Source: Streptomyces sp. NBC_00510 (GTDB lineage Bacteria > Actinomycetota > Actinomycetes > Streptomycetales > Streptomycetaceae). Taken from it: a stretch of 64,000 bases of DNA. Position numbers and translations under genes: made by a program. Positions 8,372 through 16,689 of this stretch are shown here, piece after piece (the first letter of the stretch is position 1; each line of letters opens with the position of its first letter). Under the pieces are notes generated by a model. That model searched no databases. It was not told where the DNA came from and saw only the letters and a program-made list of their open reading frames with translations. The DNA lies in assembly GCA_036013505.1 (NCBI GenBank), contig CP107851.1, positions 1,364,001 to 1,428,000 of the forward strand, given 5' to 3'.

Positions 8372-9526
8372 ATGAGCCTTGCCGACCAGCCCCCCGCCGC
8401 CGTCCTGGTCTTCCAGACCCTGCTCGTCCACGGCCCCCTCACCCGGGCCGAGATCGGGCGGCGCACGGGCCTGTCGGCGGGCGCGGTGACCAAGGCCGCC
8501 ACTCCCCTGCTGGCGGACGGCTGGATCACCGAACTCGGCAGGCCGGCCGGGGAGCGGGCCAGTGGCCGCCCCGCGACGCCGATGGCCGTCCGCGCCGACC
8601 GCGCGCGGTTCGTCGGCGTGAAGGTCACCGGCGACGAACTCATCGGCGTGCTCACCGACCTGACCGCCCGGCCGCTGGCCTCCCGGCGCGCCGCGCTGGA
8701 CTCCCGCGACGTGGGGACCGTGGTGCTGGCGATCTCCCGGCTCATCGGGCAGTTGCGCGCAGCCGCGGGTGCGGAGGGGGACGACGCCGTCCACAGCGTC
8801 GGCGTCACGATCTCCGGCGACGTGGACGGCCAGACCGGCACCGTCCAGTACTCGCCGTTCCTCGACTGGCGCCGTGTGCCGCTCGCGCAGCTGGTCGAGT
8901 CGGCGTCCGGCATCCCGACGGTGATCGAGAACGACGTGCGCGCGCTGACCGTCGCCGAGCAGTGGTTCGGCGCCGGGGTGGGGCTGTCCTCGTTCGCCCT
9001 GGTCACGGTGGGCGCGGGCATCGGCTGCGGGCTGTCCATCGGCGGCCGCGTGGTGTCGGGGGCCCATGGGGTGTCCGGCGAGGTGGGGCACCTGCCCGTC
9101 GGCGGCACCGACCGCACCTGCACCTGCGGCAACACCGGGTGCGTGGAGACCGTGGCCTCCACGCACGCCATCACCGAGCAGGCCCGGCAAGCCACCGGCG
9201 ACCCCGCGCTGACGATGGAGGAGGCCGTACGGCTGGCGCACACCGACAACGCCGCCGTCCGCGCGGTCTTCTCCCGCGCCGGGCACGTGATGGGTCTGGC
9301 GATGGCGTCGGTGGCCAACCTCATCGGCCCGGAACGCATCATCATCTCCGGCGAGGGCGTCGCCTCGTACGACCTGTTCGCCGACCAGATCCGGCAGACC
9401 TTCGCCGACCACGCCTTCGGGGCCGCGGCCGACTGCGACCTCGTCGTCCGTCCGCTGCCCTTCGAGGAGTGGGCGCGCGGCGGCGCGGCCGTCGCCGCGC
9501 AACGGGTCTTCGCCCCCGCGAAGTGA
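8372..9526 (+). CDS. ROK family transcriptional regulator (GH27/GH95 locus)
   Basis: A 384-residue ROK repressor: an N-terminal winged helix (about 15-60, GPLTRAEIGRRTGLSAGAVTKAA) and a sugar-kinase-like fold with the zinc motif CTCGNTGCVE and two GxGxG stretches (VGAGIGCGLSIGG; ISGEG). It probably senses a sugar derived from the oligosaccharide handled by the divergent operon. ATG 8372 matches the start of the conserved HTH; an in-frame ATG at 8324 is possible but lies upstream of the candidate operator. It is strongly similar along its length to the second ROK at 23317-24492 (for example FLDWR..PLAQL/PLAEL and LPFEEWARG). Confidence 0.9.
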   Translation: MSLADQPPAAVLVFQTLLVHGPLTRAEIGRRTGLSAGAVTKAATPLLADGWITELGRPAGERASGRPATPMAVRADRARFVGVKVTGDELIGVLTDLTARPLASRRAALDSRDVGTVVLAISRLIGQLRAAAGAEGDDAVHSVGVTISGDVDGQTGTVQYSPFLDWRRVPLAQLVESASGIPTVIENDVRALTVAEQWFGAGVGLSSFALVTVGAGIGCGLSIGGRVVSGAHGVSGEVGHLPVGGTDRTCTCGNTGCVETVASTHAITEQARQATGDPALTMEEAVRLAHTDNAAVRAVFSRAGHVMGLAMASVANLIGPERIIISGEGVASYDLFADQIRQTFADHAFGAAADCDLVVRPLPFEEWARGGAAVAAQRVFAPAK

Positions 9527-9572
9527 CGTCCCCCTGTGCGAACACCCCTCCCCCGGAAGGCCGGTCACCGTC

Positions 9573-10661
9573 ATGAGCCGGATCACGAAGGCCGAGTGCC
9601 GGATGGTCCTCCTCGAACCCGAGGTGCTGCGCACCGACGCCCTGCAGACCTTCGTCCGCCAGGAGACGATCCTGGTCTCCCTCACCACGGACGACGGCCT
9701 CACGGGCACGGGCTACGCGTACACCATCGGCACGGGCGGCAGTTCCGTGCTCGCCCTGCTCCGCGACCACCTGGCACCCCTGCTCACGGGCGCCGACGCC
9801 CGCTCCGTCGAGGCGCTGTGGCAGCGACTGCTGTCGGTCACCCGGGCCACCTCGGTCGGGGCCATCACCTCCCTCGCGCTGGCCGCGGTCGACACCGCCC
9901 TGTGGGACCTGCGGTGCCTGCGCGCCGGCGAACCCCTCTGGCGGCTCGCGGGCGGCGCCCACGAGCGGCTGCCGCTCTACGACACCGAGGGCGGCTGGCT
10001 GCACCTGACACCCGACGAACTCGCCGCCGGCGCGCTGCGGGCGAAGGAGCGCGGGCTGCGCGGCGCGAAGATCAAGGTCGGCAAGCCCACGGCGGGCGAG
10101 GACGTGGAACGGCTGGCCGCGGTCCGCGCCGCCGTCGGGCCTGACTGGGTGCTCATGGTGGACGCGAACCAGTCGATGACGGGCGCCGAGGCGATCCGCC
10201 GGGCGCGCGCGTACGAGCCGTACGACCTCGCCTGGTTCGAGGAACCGCTGCCCGCGGACGACCTGGCCGGGCACGTCCGGCTGGCCGCGTCGACCTCGAT
10301 CCCGGTCGCGGTCGGCGAGTCGCTCTACGGCGTGGGCCGGTTCGCCGAGTACCTGGCCGCGGGCGCGGCGGGCATCGTCCAGGTCGACGTGGCGCGCGTC
10401 GGCGGGATCACCCCGTGGCTGAAGGCGGCGCACACCGCGGAGGCGTTCAACGTCCAGGTGGCCCCGCACTTCCTGATGGAGCTCCACACGAGCCTGGCCT
10501 GCGCGGTGCCCCCGGGCATGTACGTCGAGCACATCCCCCAGCTCGACGCCATCACCCGCACTCCCCTGACGGTCGTCGACGGCCACGTCGTGCCGCCCGA
10601 GACCCCGGGGCTCGGCATCGACTGGGACGAGGACGCCATCGAGGACCTGCGCGTGGCGTGA
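9573..10661 (+). CDS. Enolase-superfamily sugar-acid dehydratase (mandelate racemase subgroup)
   Basis: A 362-residue enzyme with all hallmarks of the mandelate racemase/muconate lactonizing group: KIK base motif (Lys166, Lys168), metal ligands Asp197 (VDAN), Glu223 (FEEP) and Glu249 (GES), and the His299 base (APHF) paired with an Asp near 271 (QVDVARVGG). Members dehydrate aldonic or aldaric acids such as galactarate, fuconate or rhamnonate. It follows the ROK gene by 46 bases and is probably co-transcribed, suggesting oxidative breakdown of a released galactose- or fucose-type sugar. The substrate is an inference from context. Confidence 0.88.
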   Translation: MSRITKAECRMVLLEPEVLRTDALQTFVRQETILVSLTTDDGLTGTGYAYTIGTGGSSVLALLRDHLAPLLTGADARSVEALWQRLLSVTRATSVGAITSLALAAVDTALWDLRCLRAGEPLWRLAGGAHERLPLYDTEGGWLHLTPDELAAGALRAKERGLRGAKIKVGKPTAGEDVERLAAVRAAVGPDWVLMVDANQSMTGAEAIRRARAYEPYDLAWFEEPLPADDLAGHVRLAASTSIPVAVGESLYGVGRFAEYLAAGAAGIVQVDVARVGGITPWLKAAHTAEAFNVQVAPHFLMELHTSLACAVPPGMYVEHIPQLDAITRTPLTVVDGHVVPPETPGLGIDWDEDAIEDLRVA

Positions 10662-11414
10662 CCGGGCCGCGTGGCCCCGCGTCGGTCGTGCCGGGGCTGC
10701 CGCAAGTCGCCGGTCGAAGAACTGCGTTCGGCCCGGCTCACCTCCGGTGTCACCCATCGCCGCGGCCGCCCGGACGGCCCCGCACCGGCGGTGCCGTCCC
10801 GGAACCGGCCACGGCGTAAGGCGAGCGCCCGCGAGGCCGCCCCGACCTGCCCGGCGATCGCCGCCGTTCGGCCGCCGTACCTCCAACGCCCGGACCCATC
10901 CATCGCCGCAACCGGTCGGCACGGTCCCACCGGCGGCGGCCGAACTCGCCGGCCTGGCCTCGCATCGGCCACGGCACCGGGCGAGCGCCCGCAGACCACC
11001 TCAACCTGCGGCGCGATTCCCGCCGTTCCGCAGGGCCAACCGCCGACACCCGGCCTCACCCGATGCCTCGGCCCGTCGGGACGGCCTCCCCGGCAGTGCC
11101 CGGAACCGGAGGCGGGCCCACGCATCGCGCCATGCCGGCAATCGCGACGGCAGCGGTCAGGCGGGCTGCGCTGGACCGGGCTGCCGCACCACCACCGCGG
11201 CGTCCCGGCCGACGCCCGGAATCGCCGCGGTGTCGGGCGAGTGCTCGCGGGCCGCCCCGACCTGCCCGGCGATCGCGGTCGTTCGGCCGGCCGTACCTCC
11301 GTCAGCCGGTGTCACCCATCGCCGCGGCCCGTCGGCACGACCTCCCCGGCCGCGCGCGGGGCCCCGCCGGAAAACGGGAGGCGGCCCGGCCGGTGGCCGG
11401 GGCAGACTCGGGCG
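10662..11414. repeat. Non-coding region with degenerate direct repeats
   Basis: This 753-bp stretch has no convincing gene: all frames translate to Pro/Arg/Ala-rich low complexity. It contains diverged copies of one unit. Copies begin near 10821, 10981 and 11237, each opening GCGAG(C/T)GC(C/T)CGC. The first and third share about 60 bases including GACCTGCCCGGCGATCGC and GTTCGGCC..CGTACCTCC. A further partial copy lies near 10728-10770, matching 11284-11330 through GTGTCACCCATCGCCGCGGCC. Spacings (160 and 256 bp) are irregular, so it looks like decayed duplications, not a regular array. Confidence 0.5.
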
Positions 11415-12047
11415 GTGATCGTCGTGCAGCCCGTGCTGGAACTGGGGACCGCGGACGGCTTCGCCCTCTGGCCGGTGGCCGAGCGGGAGCCGTTCAACTT
11501 CATGCCGCTCCACGGCGCGTTGGCACCCCCCGAGGTCGGCGCGGCCGTGATGACCATCGCCGCGTACAACGATGCCCGGAGGGACGACGAGGCCCCGCCC
11601 GCCCTGCCCGGCGACCCGGTCGAGGACTTCCTGCGGGGGCTGCTGACCGGGGAGGACGTCCAGGCACCGGGCGGACTGCAGGTCACCGGCGCCGCCGGCG
11701 ATCTGGTGGTGGTACGCCCGGGCTGCTGCAGCGGGCTGGAAAACTGGCGAGAATGGTTCGACGTCCTCGACGGCACCGGCGACGTGTGGCTCGGCCACGA
11801 CCCCTCACCGCTCGCCGAACGGCACGGCGACGTCGCCCGGTTGACCGTCGACACGGAGCGGGACGACAGCCCGGCGTTCGAGGTCGACGTCGACGTGCTG
11901 CGGCGCGGGGTCACGGACGCCGAGCGGGACCTGGCGGGCTTCCTCCGTGCCGCCGCCGACTGGGCGGCCGTACGTCTGCCCGGGCACGCCTGCGCGGTCG
12001 TCGCCGCGCTCGCCCGTGGCGTCGGCATGCCGCCGCCGCAGACGTAG
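11415..12047 (+). CDS. Conserved hypothetical protein
   Basis: A 210-residue soluble protein I cannot assign to a family. The composition is well behaved (ELGTADGFALWPVAEREPFNFMPLHGALAPPEV; CCSGLENWREWFDVLDG), unlike the low-complexity reading upstream. It ends in a more helical part (DAERDLAGFLRAAADWAAVRLPG). The GTG start at 11415 is a guess; GTG 11424 is an alternative, and neither has a strong ribosome-binding site. Its last 243 bases overlap, on the opposite strand, the 3' extension of the EamA transporter gene. Confidence 0.65.
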   Translation: MIVVQPVLELGTADGFALWPVAEREPFNFMPLHGALAPPEVGAAVMTIAAYNDARRDDEAPPALPGDPVEDFLRGLLTGEDVQAPGGLQVTGAAGDLVVVRPGCCSGLENWREWFDVLDGTGDVWLGHDPSPLAERHGDVARLTVDTERDDSPAFEVDVDVLRRGVTDAERDLAGFLRAAADWAAVRLPGHACAVVAALARGVGMPPPQT

Positions 12048-12935
12048 GCGGATCCCCCGCGACCGCGTGAGCCCGACCCCGACGAGGACGACCAGCATGC
12101 CGGCCACCACCCGGGCGCCCACCGACTCGTCGAGGACGAGCGCGCCGAGCCCCACCGAGACGACGGGGAGGAGGTAGCCGACGGTTGCCGCGTCCGTCGC
12201 GCCCTCGTCCGCGATGATGCGCACCGTCAGGTAGAAGGTGACGCCCGTGCACAGGACGCCGAGGACGAGCACCGCGACGGACGAGCGCACGGTCACCGCG
12301 ATCCCGGTGGTGCCGGTGACGAGCAGGGCCGGCACGCTCAGCGCGGTCGCGGCGGTCAACTGGGCGGCGGCGAGCGGGAGTGCGCCCGCACCCGTGGGGA
12401 TGAGCCTGCGCCCCATGTAGGCGAAGGCGAGCGCGTAGCTCGCGGCCGCACCCAGCAGGGCCAGGGCGCCCCAGCTCGCGAGGCCCGACCGGTGCCAGGG
12501 GGCGAAGATCAGGAGGACACCCGCGAATCCGGCGAGGAGGCCGCCGAGCCGGGGTCCGCGAACGGCGCGTCGTCCCGCGCCCAGGGCGAGACCGATGAGC
12601 AGGGACCACAACGGCGTCGTGGCGTTGAGGACGCCCGCCACCCCGGAGTCGACGCTCTGCTCGCCGACGCCGAAGAGGAGGAACGGCAGGGCGTTGCAGA
12701 AGAGGGCCGCCACCGTGAGACGGCTCCACAGGAGCCTCCCCCGCGGCAGGCGCAGGCCCGCGCGGCGGCAGAGCACGAGCAGCAGGACCGCGCCGCAGGC
12801 GCAGCGCAGGAAGGTGACCCAGGCGGGCGGCAGTCCCTCCAGCGCGATCTTGATCCACAGGAAGGTCGACCCCCACAACAGGGCCAGCACCACCATCCGC
12901 AGCAGCGCCCTCGCGCCGCTTCCGCCACCGGACAC
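11805..12935 (-). CDS. EamA/DMT family transporter with C-terminal extension
   Basis: A ten-helix drug/metabolite transporter: two EamA repeats (about residues 10-140 and 150-285), starting LALLWGSTFLWIKIALEGLPP. Members export amino acids, nucleosides or other small metabolites. GTG 12935 has GGGAGG about seven bases upstream. The EamA fold ends near residue 295, but the frame stays open for about 80 more hydrophilic residues into the convergent hypothetical gene. The family length is about 300, so the tail may be a lost stop or frameshift. It is divergent from a LysR gene, which probably controls it. Confidence 0.85.
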   Translation of the reverse strand: MSGGGSGARALLRMVVLALLWGSTFLWIKIALEGLPPAWVTFLRCACGAVLLLVLCRRAGLRLPRGRLLWSRLTVAALFCNALPFLLFGVGEQSVDSGVAGVLNATTPLWSLLIGLALGAGRRAVRGPRLGGLLAGFAGVLLIFAPWHRSGLASWGALALLGAAASYALAFAYMGRRLIPTGAGALPLAAAQLTAATALSVPALLVTGTTGIAVTVRSSVAVLVLGVLCTGVTFYLTVRIIADEGATDAATVGYLLPVVSVGLGALVLDESVGARVVAGMLVVLVGVGLTRSRGIRLRLRRRHADATGERGDDRAGVPGQTYGRPVGGGTEEARQVPLGVRDPAPQHVDVDLERRAVVPLRVDGQPGDVAVPFGER

Positions 12936-13037
12936 GCCGGCCTCCCGTCATCTCGCGTCATCGTCGCCCACGACGCTCCCCCACCCGTCCTGGTGGCACA
13001 AGCGAAGGTTCATCCACCTACCGTTAAGCTGAGCTAC

Positions 13038-13946
13038 ATGCTCGACGTGCGCCGCATGCAGGTCCTCCGGGCGGTGGTGACCAGCGGGTCGGTCACCGCG
13101 GCCGCCCACCACCTCGGTTACACACCCTCGGCCGTCAGCCAGCAGATCGCCGTCCTGGAGAGGCAGGCCGGGGTCCCGCTGCTCGAACGGGTGGGGCGCG
13201 GGGTGCAGCCGACGCCCGCCGGGCTGCTGCTCACCGAGTACGCCGCCCGCATCGCCAGGGAGGTGGCCGAGGCCGAGACGGCGCTGGCCGATCTGCGCGA
13301 GGGCCGCACCGGCAGTCTGTCGGTGCGTTACTTCCCGACGGCGGGTGCCGATCTGGTGGCCCCGGCCGTCGCGCGGCTGCGCCGCGAGCACCCGGGGGTG
13401 CGGATCGACCTCGGCCTGGTCGACCCCGGCGATCCGCTGCCGGAGGTGGAGAAGGGCCGCGCGGACCTGGCGATCGTGGTGCGGCCGCGCGGGCAGGGCC
13501 GTGAGGGCCTGCGCCTGGTGCACCTGCGGGACGACCCCTACCGCGCGGTCCTCCCCAAGGGCCACCGCCTCGCCGCGAAGCGGGTGCTCGACCTCACCGA
13601 CCTCGCGGGTGAGCCGTGGGTGGGCAGCGAGTCCCCGGACGGCTCGTGCCTGGAGCTGATCCTCCAGGCGTGCGCCGCGGCCGGCTTCAGCCCCGCCGTC
13701 GTGGTGCAGAGCGAGGACTACGCCACCGCGCAGGGGTTCGTGGCCGCCGGGCTGGGGGTGAGCCTGCTGCCGCTGGCCGCCCTGGCGCACCACCACCCCG
13801 GGGTCGTCGTTCGGAAGGTGCGGGGCCCGGAGCCCGTCCGGGCGGTCCACGCCGCGGTCCGGGAGACGTCGCTGCGGCAACCGGCGCTGCGGGGGCTGCT
13901 CGACGCGCTGCGCGACGTCGCCCGGGGCACGGCGGGCACTGCCTGA
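13038..13946 (+). CDS. LysR family transcriptional regulator
   Basis: A 302-residue LysR protein with the N-terminal winged helix (MLDVRRMQVLRAVVTSGSVTAAAHHLGYTPSAVSQQIAVLE) and a two-lobe effector domain from about residue 90 (GSLSVRYFPTAGADLV). The HTH begins at the ATG, which fixes the start. It is divergent from the EamA transporter with a 102-bp shared intergenic region. Regulator-exporter pairs of this layout commonly respond to the exported metabolite. The effector is unknown. Confidence 0.92.
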   Translation: MLDVRRMQVLRAVVTSGSVTAAAHHLGYTPSAVSQQIAVLERQAGVPLLERVGRGVQPTPAGLLLTEYAARIAREVAEAETALADLREGRTGSLSVRYFPTAGADLVAPAVARLRREHPGVRIDLGLVDPGDPLPEVEKGRADLAIVVRPRGQGREGLRLVHLRDDPYRAVLPKGHRLAAKRVLDLTDLAGEPWVGSESPDGSCLELILQACAAAGFSPAVVVQSEDYATAQGFVAAGLGVSLLPLAALAHHHPGVVVRKVRGPEPVRAVHAAVRETSLRQPALRGLLDALRDVARGTAGTA

Positions 13947-13968
13947 CCCGCGCGCCCTTGACCTGCCG

Positions 13969-14528
13969 TCAGGCGCTGCCTCGCGGATAGCCGATGCCCG
14001 CGATGTCCTCGGCCAGACCGTCGAGCGTCACCTCCGCGTTCAGCCTCGCGACGACCTCCGGGGTGAGCGGGCGCAGCGCGTGGACATGGCGTACGGCGTC
14101 CAGGTCGACCGGCACCTCGTAGTAGTCCTCGGCGAAGGCGCGGAACGCCTCGGGGGAACGGTCGGTCAGCAGGTCGAACAGGTACGACGCACCGTCCGCG
14201 TCGTCCCGGCCCTCGGGTCGACGACCCCCGGCCAGGGCTCGTGATCCTCCGAGCCGTAGGGGCTGACGGGGGACTCGTGGTCGAAGCCGCGGATGAAGGC
14301 CCCGGCCGCGCAGAACACGATCGCGTACTCGTCTCCCGACCCGTTGCGCAGGGAGGCCATCTCCTCCCCCGTGTCCCACACCGCGTCGAAGGAGTGGTAC
14401 CGCATCTCCCACTCGGGGCTGAGGATCGCGTCGAGTATCGCCAGCGCACGGCAGTGGTCGCGCAGTTCGGCGATGGAGGGCAGTCGGGGGGCAACGTCGT
14501 GAACGGTCACGCGCACATCCAAGCCCAT
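13969..14528 (-). pseudogene. Frameshifted conserved hypothetical gene
   Basis: Two reading frames together make one coherent protein of about 186 residues. The first half runs from ATG 14528 (MGLDVRVTVHDVAPRLPSIAELRDH...) to ...HEPWPGVVDP near 14216. The second half continues in another frame (EGRDDADGASYLFDLLTDRSPEAF... to ...DIAGIGYPRGSA) down to the stop at 13969. Restoring one base in the G-run at 14215-14217 joins them. Without it the product ends about 19 codons after the break in arginine/threonine-rich nonsense. Function is not recognised. A sequencing error in a homopolymer is as likely as real inactivation. Confidence 0.75.
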
Positions 14529-14637
14529 GGCTCCGGCATCCCCCACCCGGGGCTCCCCGCGTCCGCGGAAATCCGGTGCCGCGCACGCCCCCGGTGCTGC
14601 TAAGCATGGTCGCGCGAGACCACTTCGGAAGGCGGAC

Positions 14638-15531
14638 ATGCCCCCACGCACCCTGAGCGGCGACCAGGCCGGGATCGACGCGGCGCTGGTACGCCGGTTG
14701 CTGCACGCGCGGTTCCCCCACTGGGCGGACCTCCCGCTCACCCCCACCGGGTCGGCTGGCACCTCCAACGTCATGTACCGCCTGGGCAGCGACATGGTCG
14801 TACGGCTGCCCAGGACCGCGGGTGCCGCGAGCGACGTCGACAAGGAGCACGAGTGGCTGCCGCGGCTCGCGCCGCGGCTCCCCGCGTCCGTCCCCGCGCC
14901 CCTCGGCAAGGGCGCTCCCGGCGACGGCTACCCCTGGCCCTGGTCGGTGTACGGCTGGCTGGAGGGCGAGAACCCGTCCGCGGGACGCCTCGCCGAACCC
15001 GGCGCGCTCGCCCGTGACCTGGCGGCGTTCGTCGCCGCCCTGCAGCGCGTCGACCCCGCCGGCGCACCGCCCGCGTACCGCGGCGAGCCCCTCGCGGCGC
15101 GCGACCACGCGACGCGGTCCGCGATCGACGCGCTGCGCGCGGAGGTCGACGCGGCGTCGGCCGGCGCGGTGTGGGAGACGGCGCTGGCGGCACCCGGACC
15201 GCAGGGGCCGCCGGTGTGGGTGCACGCGGATCTGCAGCCGGGCAACCTCCTGGTGGCGGGCGGACGGCTCTGCGCGGTCATCGACTTCGGGTGCGCGGGC
15301 CTCGGCGATCCCGCCGTCGACACGATCGCCGCGTGGTATGTGCTGCCCGCCGCGGCCCGTGACACCTTCCGCGCGGCACTGGGCACCGACGACGCGACCT
15401 GGGCGCGCGGTCGCGGCTGGGCGCTGTCGATCGCGCTGATGGAACTGCGGCACTACCGGGACACCCATGAGCGGATGGCGTCGATCGCGCGGCACGTCCT
15501 CGGCGAGCTGCTCGCCGACGGGGGGCGCTGA
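14638..15531 (+). CDS. APH-fold phosphotransferase
   Basis: A 297-residue kinase of the aminoglycoside/homoserine phosphotransferase fold. Visible are a nucleotide-binding start (TGSAGTSNVMYRLG), the catalytic loop HADLQPGNLL and the metal-binding IDFG. Such proteins phosphorylate hydroxyls on antibiotics or metabolites; antibiotic resistance cannot be claimed from sequence. ATG 14638 has GGAAGG six bases upstream. It is a single gene, divergent from the frameshifted gene at 13969-14528. Confidence 0.88.
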   Translation: MPPRTLSGDQAGIDAALVRRLLHARFPHWADLPLTPTGSAGTSNVMYRLGSDMVVRLPRTAGAASDVDKEHEWLPRLAPRLPASVPAPLGKGAPGDGYPWPWSVYGWLEGENPSAGRLAEPGALARDLAAFVAALQRVDPAGAPPAYRGEPLAARDHATRSAIDALRAEVDAASAGAVWETALAAPGPQGPPVWVHADLQPGNLLVAGGRLCAVIDFGCAGLGDPAVDTIAAWYVLPAAARDTFRAALGTDDATWARGRGWALSIALMELRHYRDTHERMASIARHVLGELLADGGR

Positions 15532-15695
15532 CCCACAGGGGGCGGCGCATCCTACCCGGGGGCTCCGGGCCGCTTCCCGGCATCGCCGATTCCCCCACGG
15601 GACTCGTCACGTTCAGTAGCTTCTCCGTCACCAACCGGGGCGGCGGCGCGCGGACGCGCGGACGCCGGGAGAGCGACGGCAAGGAGCGGACGCCG

Positions 15696-16070
15696 ATGGC
15701 GAATGTGGAGACCTCCCTCAAGGAGACGATGACGTCGATCGAGGGCAGCGTGGGCGCTGCCCTGGTCGACTACACCAGTGGCATGGCGCTGGGCACGATC
15801 GGTGGCGGCAAGGACCTCGACCTGACCGTCGCGGCCGCCGGCAACACCGACGTGATCCGCGCCAAGGCCCGGACGATGAAGGAACTGGGCATCAAGGAGG
15901 AGATCGAGGACGTCCTGATCACCATGAACACGCAGTACCACCTGATCCGGCTGCTCAAGAGCCGCGACGGCAACGGCCTGTTCCTCTACCTCGTGCTCGA
16001 CCGGCGCAACGCCAACCTCGCGATGGCCCGCCACCGCCTCCGGCGCATCGAGGCCGACCTCGAGCTGTAG
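15696..16070 (+). CDS. Roadblock/LC7-like small protein
   Basis: A 124-residue soluble protein whose pattern fits the roadblock/LC7 fold: an N-terminal helix (TSLKETMTSIEGSVGAALVDYTSGMALGTIGGG), a central helix, and paired strands (EDVLITMNTQYHLIRLLK...FLYLVLDRRNANLAMARHRL). In Streptomyces such proteins often act with small GTPases in conservons, but no GTPase or histidine kinase is adjacent here. It stands alone, with AAGGAG about ten bases before the ATG. Role unknown. Confidence 0.7.
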   Translation: MANVETSLKETMTSIEGSVGAALVDYTSGMALGTIGGGKDLDLTVAAAGNTDVIRAKARTMKELGIKEEIEDVLITMNTQYHLIRLLKSRDGNGLFLYLVLDRRNANLAMARHRLRRIEADLEL

Positions 16071-16104
16071 CCGCCGTTCCTTCCTCGGGGCTCCGTGCGC
16101 CCGG

Positions 16105-16126
16105 GAATTGAAGAATCCTTCAATTC
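16105..16126. promoter_or_regulatory. Candidate ArsR operator: perfect 9-4-9 inverted repeat
   Basis: GAATTGAAG and CTTCAATTC flank a 4-base spacer (AATC), a perfect 9-bp inverted repeat in an AT-rich patch, 144 bases before the ArsR start. Sites with TTGAA..TTCAA halves are typical of ArsR/SmtB regulators, so autoregulation is likely. The target is inferred, not shown. Confidence 0.65.
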
Positions 16127-16269
16127 GGCACATCCTGATCCGCACAAGCACGGCGGTGCACGGGCCCCGGAAGGGGAAGGATTGGACGCAGTGTCGCGCC
16201 GGCGGCAGCGGGAGCGGCCGCCGGCGCGTACGGGAAGGGCCGTCGGAGACCGGGCAGGAGCGACACACG

Positions 16270-16644
16270 ATGCAGGTACCCCTGTACCAGGCCAAGGCCG
16301 AGTTCTTCCGCATGCTCGGGCACCCCGTGCGGATCAGGGTCCTCGAGCTGCTCCAGAACGGCCCGGTGCCGGTACGGGACCTGCTGAACGAGATCGAGAT
16401 CGAGCCCTCCAACCTGTCCCAGCAGCTCGCGGTGCTGCGCCGGTCCGGCATCGTGGTGTCGATCCGCGAGGGCTCCACCGTCAGCTACGCCCTCGCCGGC
16501 GGGGACGTCGCCGAACTCCTGCGCGCGGCCCGCCGTATCCTCACCGAACTCCTCGCGGGGCAGACCGAACTGCTCGCCGAACTCCGGCAGGCCGACGCCC
16601 CGCCCGCGCGCGCGGAGGAGCAGGTCGGCCACCCCGCCGGCTGA
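16270..16644 (+). CDS. ArsR family transcriptional regulator
   Basis: A 124-residue winged-helix repressor (AEFFRMLGHPVRIRVLELLQNGPVPVRDLL...PSNLSQQLAVLRRSGIVVSIREGSTVSYAL). No cysteine or histidine metal cluster such as CxC in the recognition helix is visible, so it may sense redox state or a small molecule rather than arsenic. ATG 16270 has AGGAG about ten bases upstream; an upstream in-frame extension would cross the palindrome and is unlikely. It has no neighbouring metal exporter; its closest downstream gene is the GNAT-AAA+ fusion, 45 bases later, possibly the same transcript. Confidence 0.88.
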   Translation: MQVPLYQAKAEFFRMLGHPVRIRVLELLQNGPVPVRDLLNEIEIEPSNLSQQLAVLRRSGIVVSIREGSTVSYALAGGDVAELLRAARRILTELLAGQTELLAELRQADAPPARAEEQVGHPAG

Positions 16645-16689
16645 GCGCTCCGGCGCCACCTGGGCCAGAATGGTCGGGAGGTGAGCGCG

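Noticed and set aside
10671..11414. Upstream in-frame extension of the hypothetical gene at 11415
   Set aside because: The extension is Pro/Arg-rich low complexity and is built from degenerate DNA repeats, so the GTG near 11415 is preferred.
14638..15531. Antibiotic resistance assignment for the APH-fold kinase
   Set aside because: Only generic fold motifs are visible and the context is not a resistance or biosynthetic cluster.
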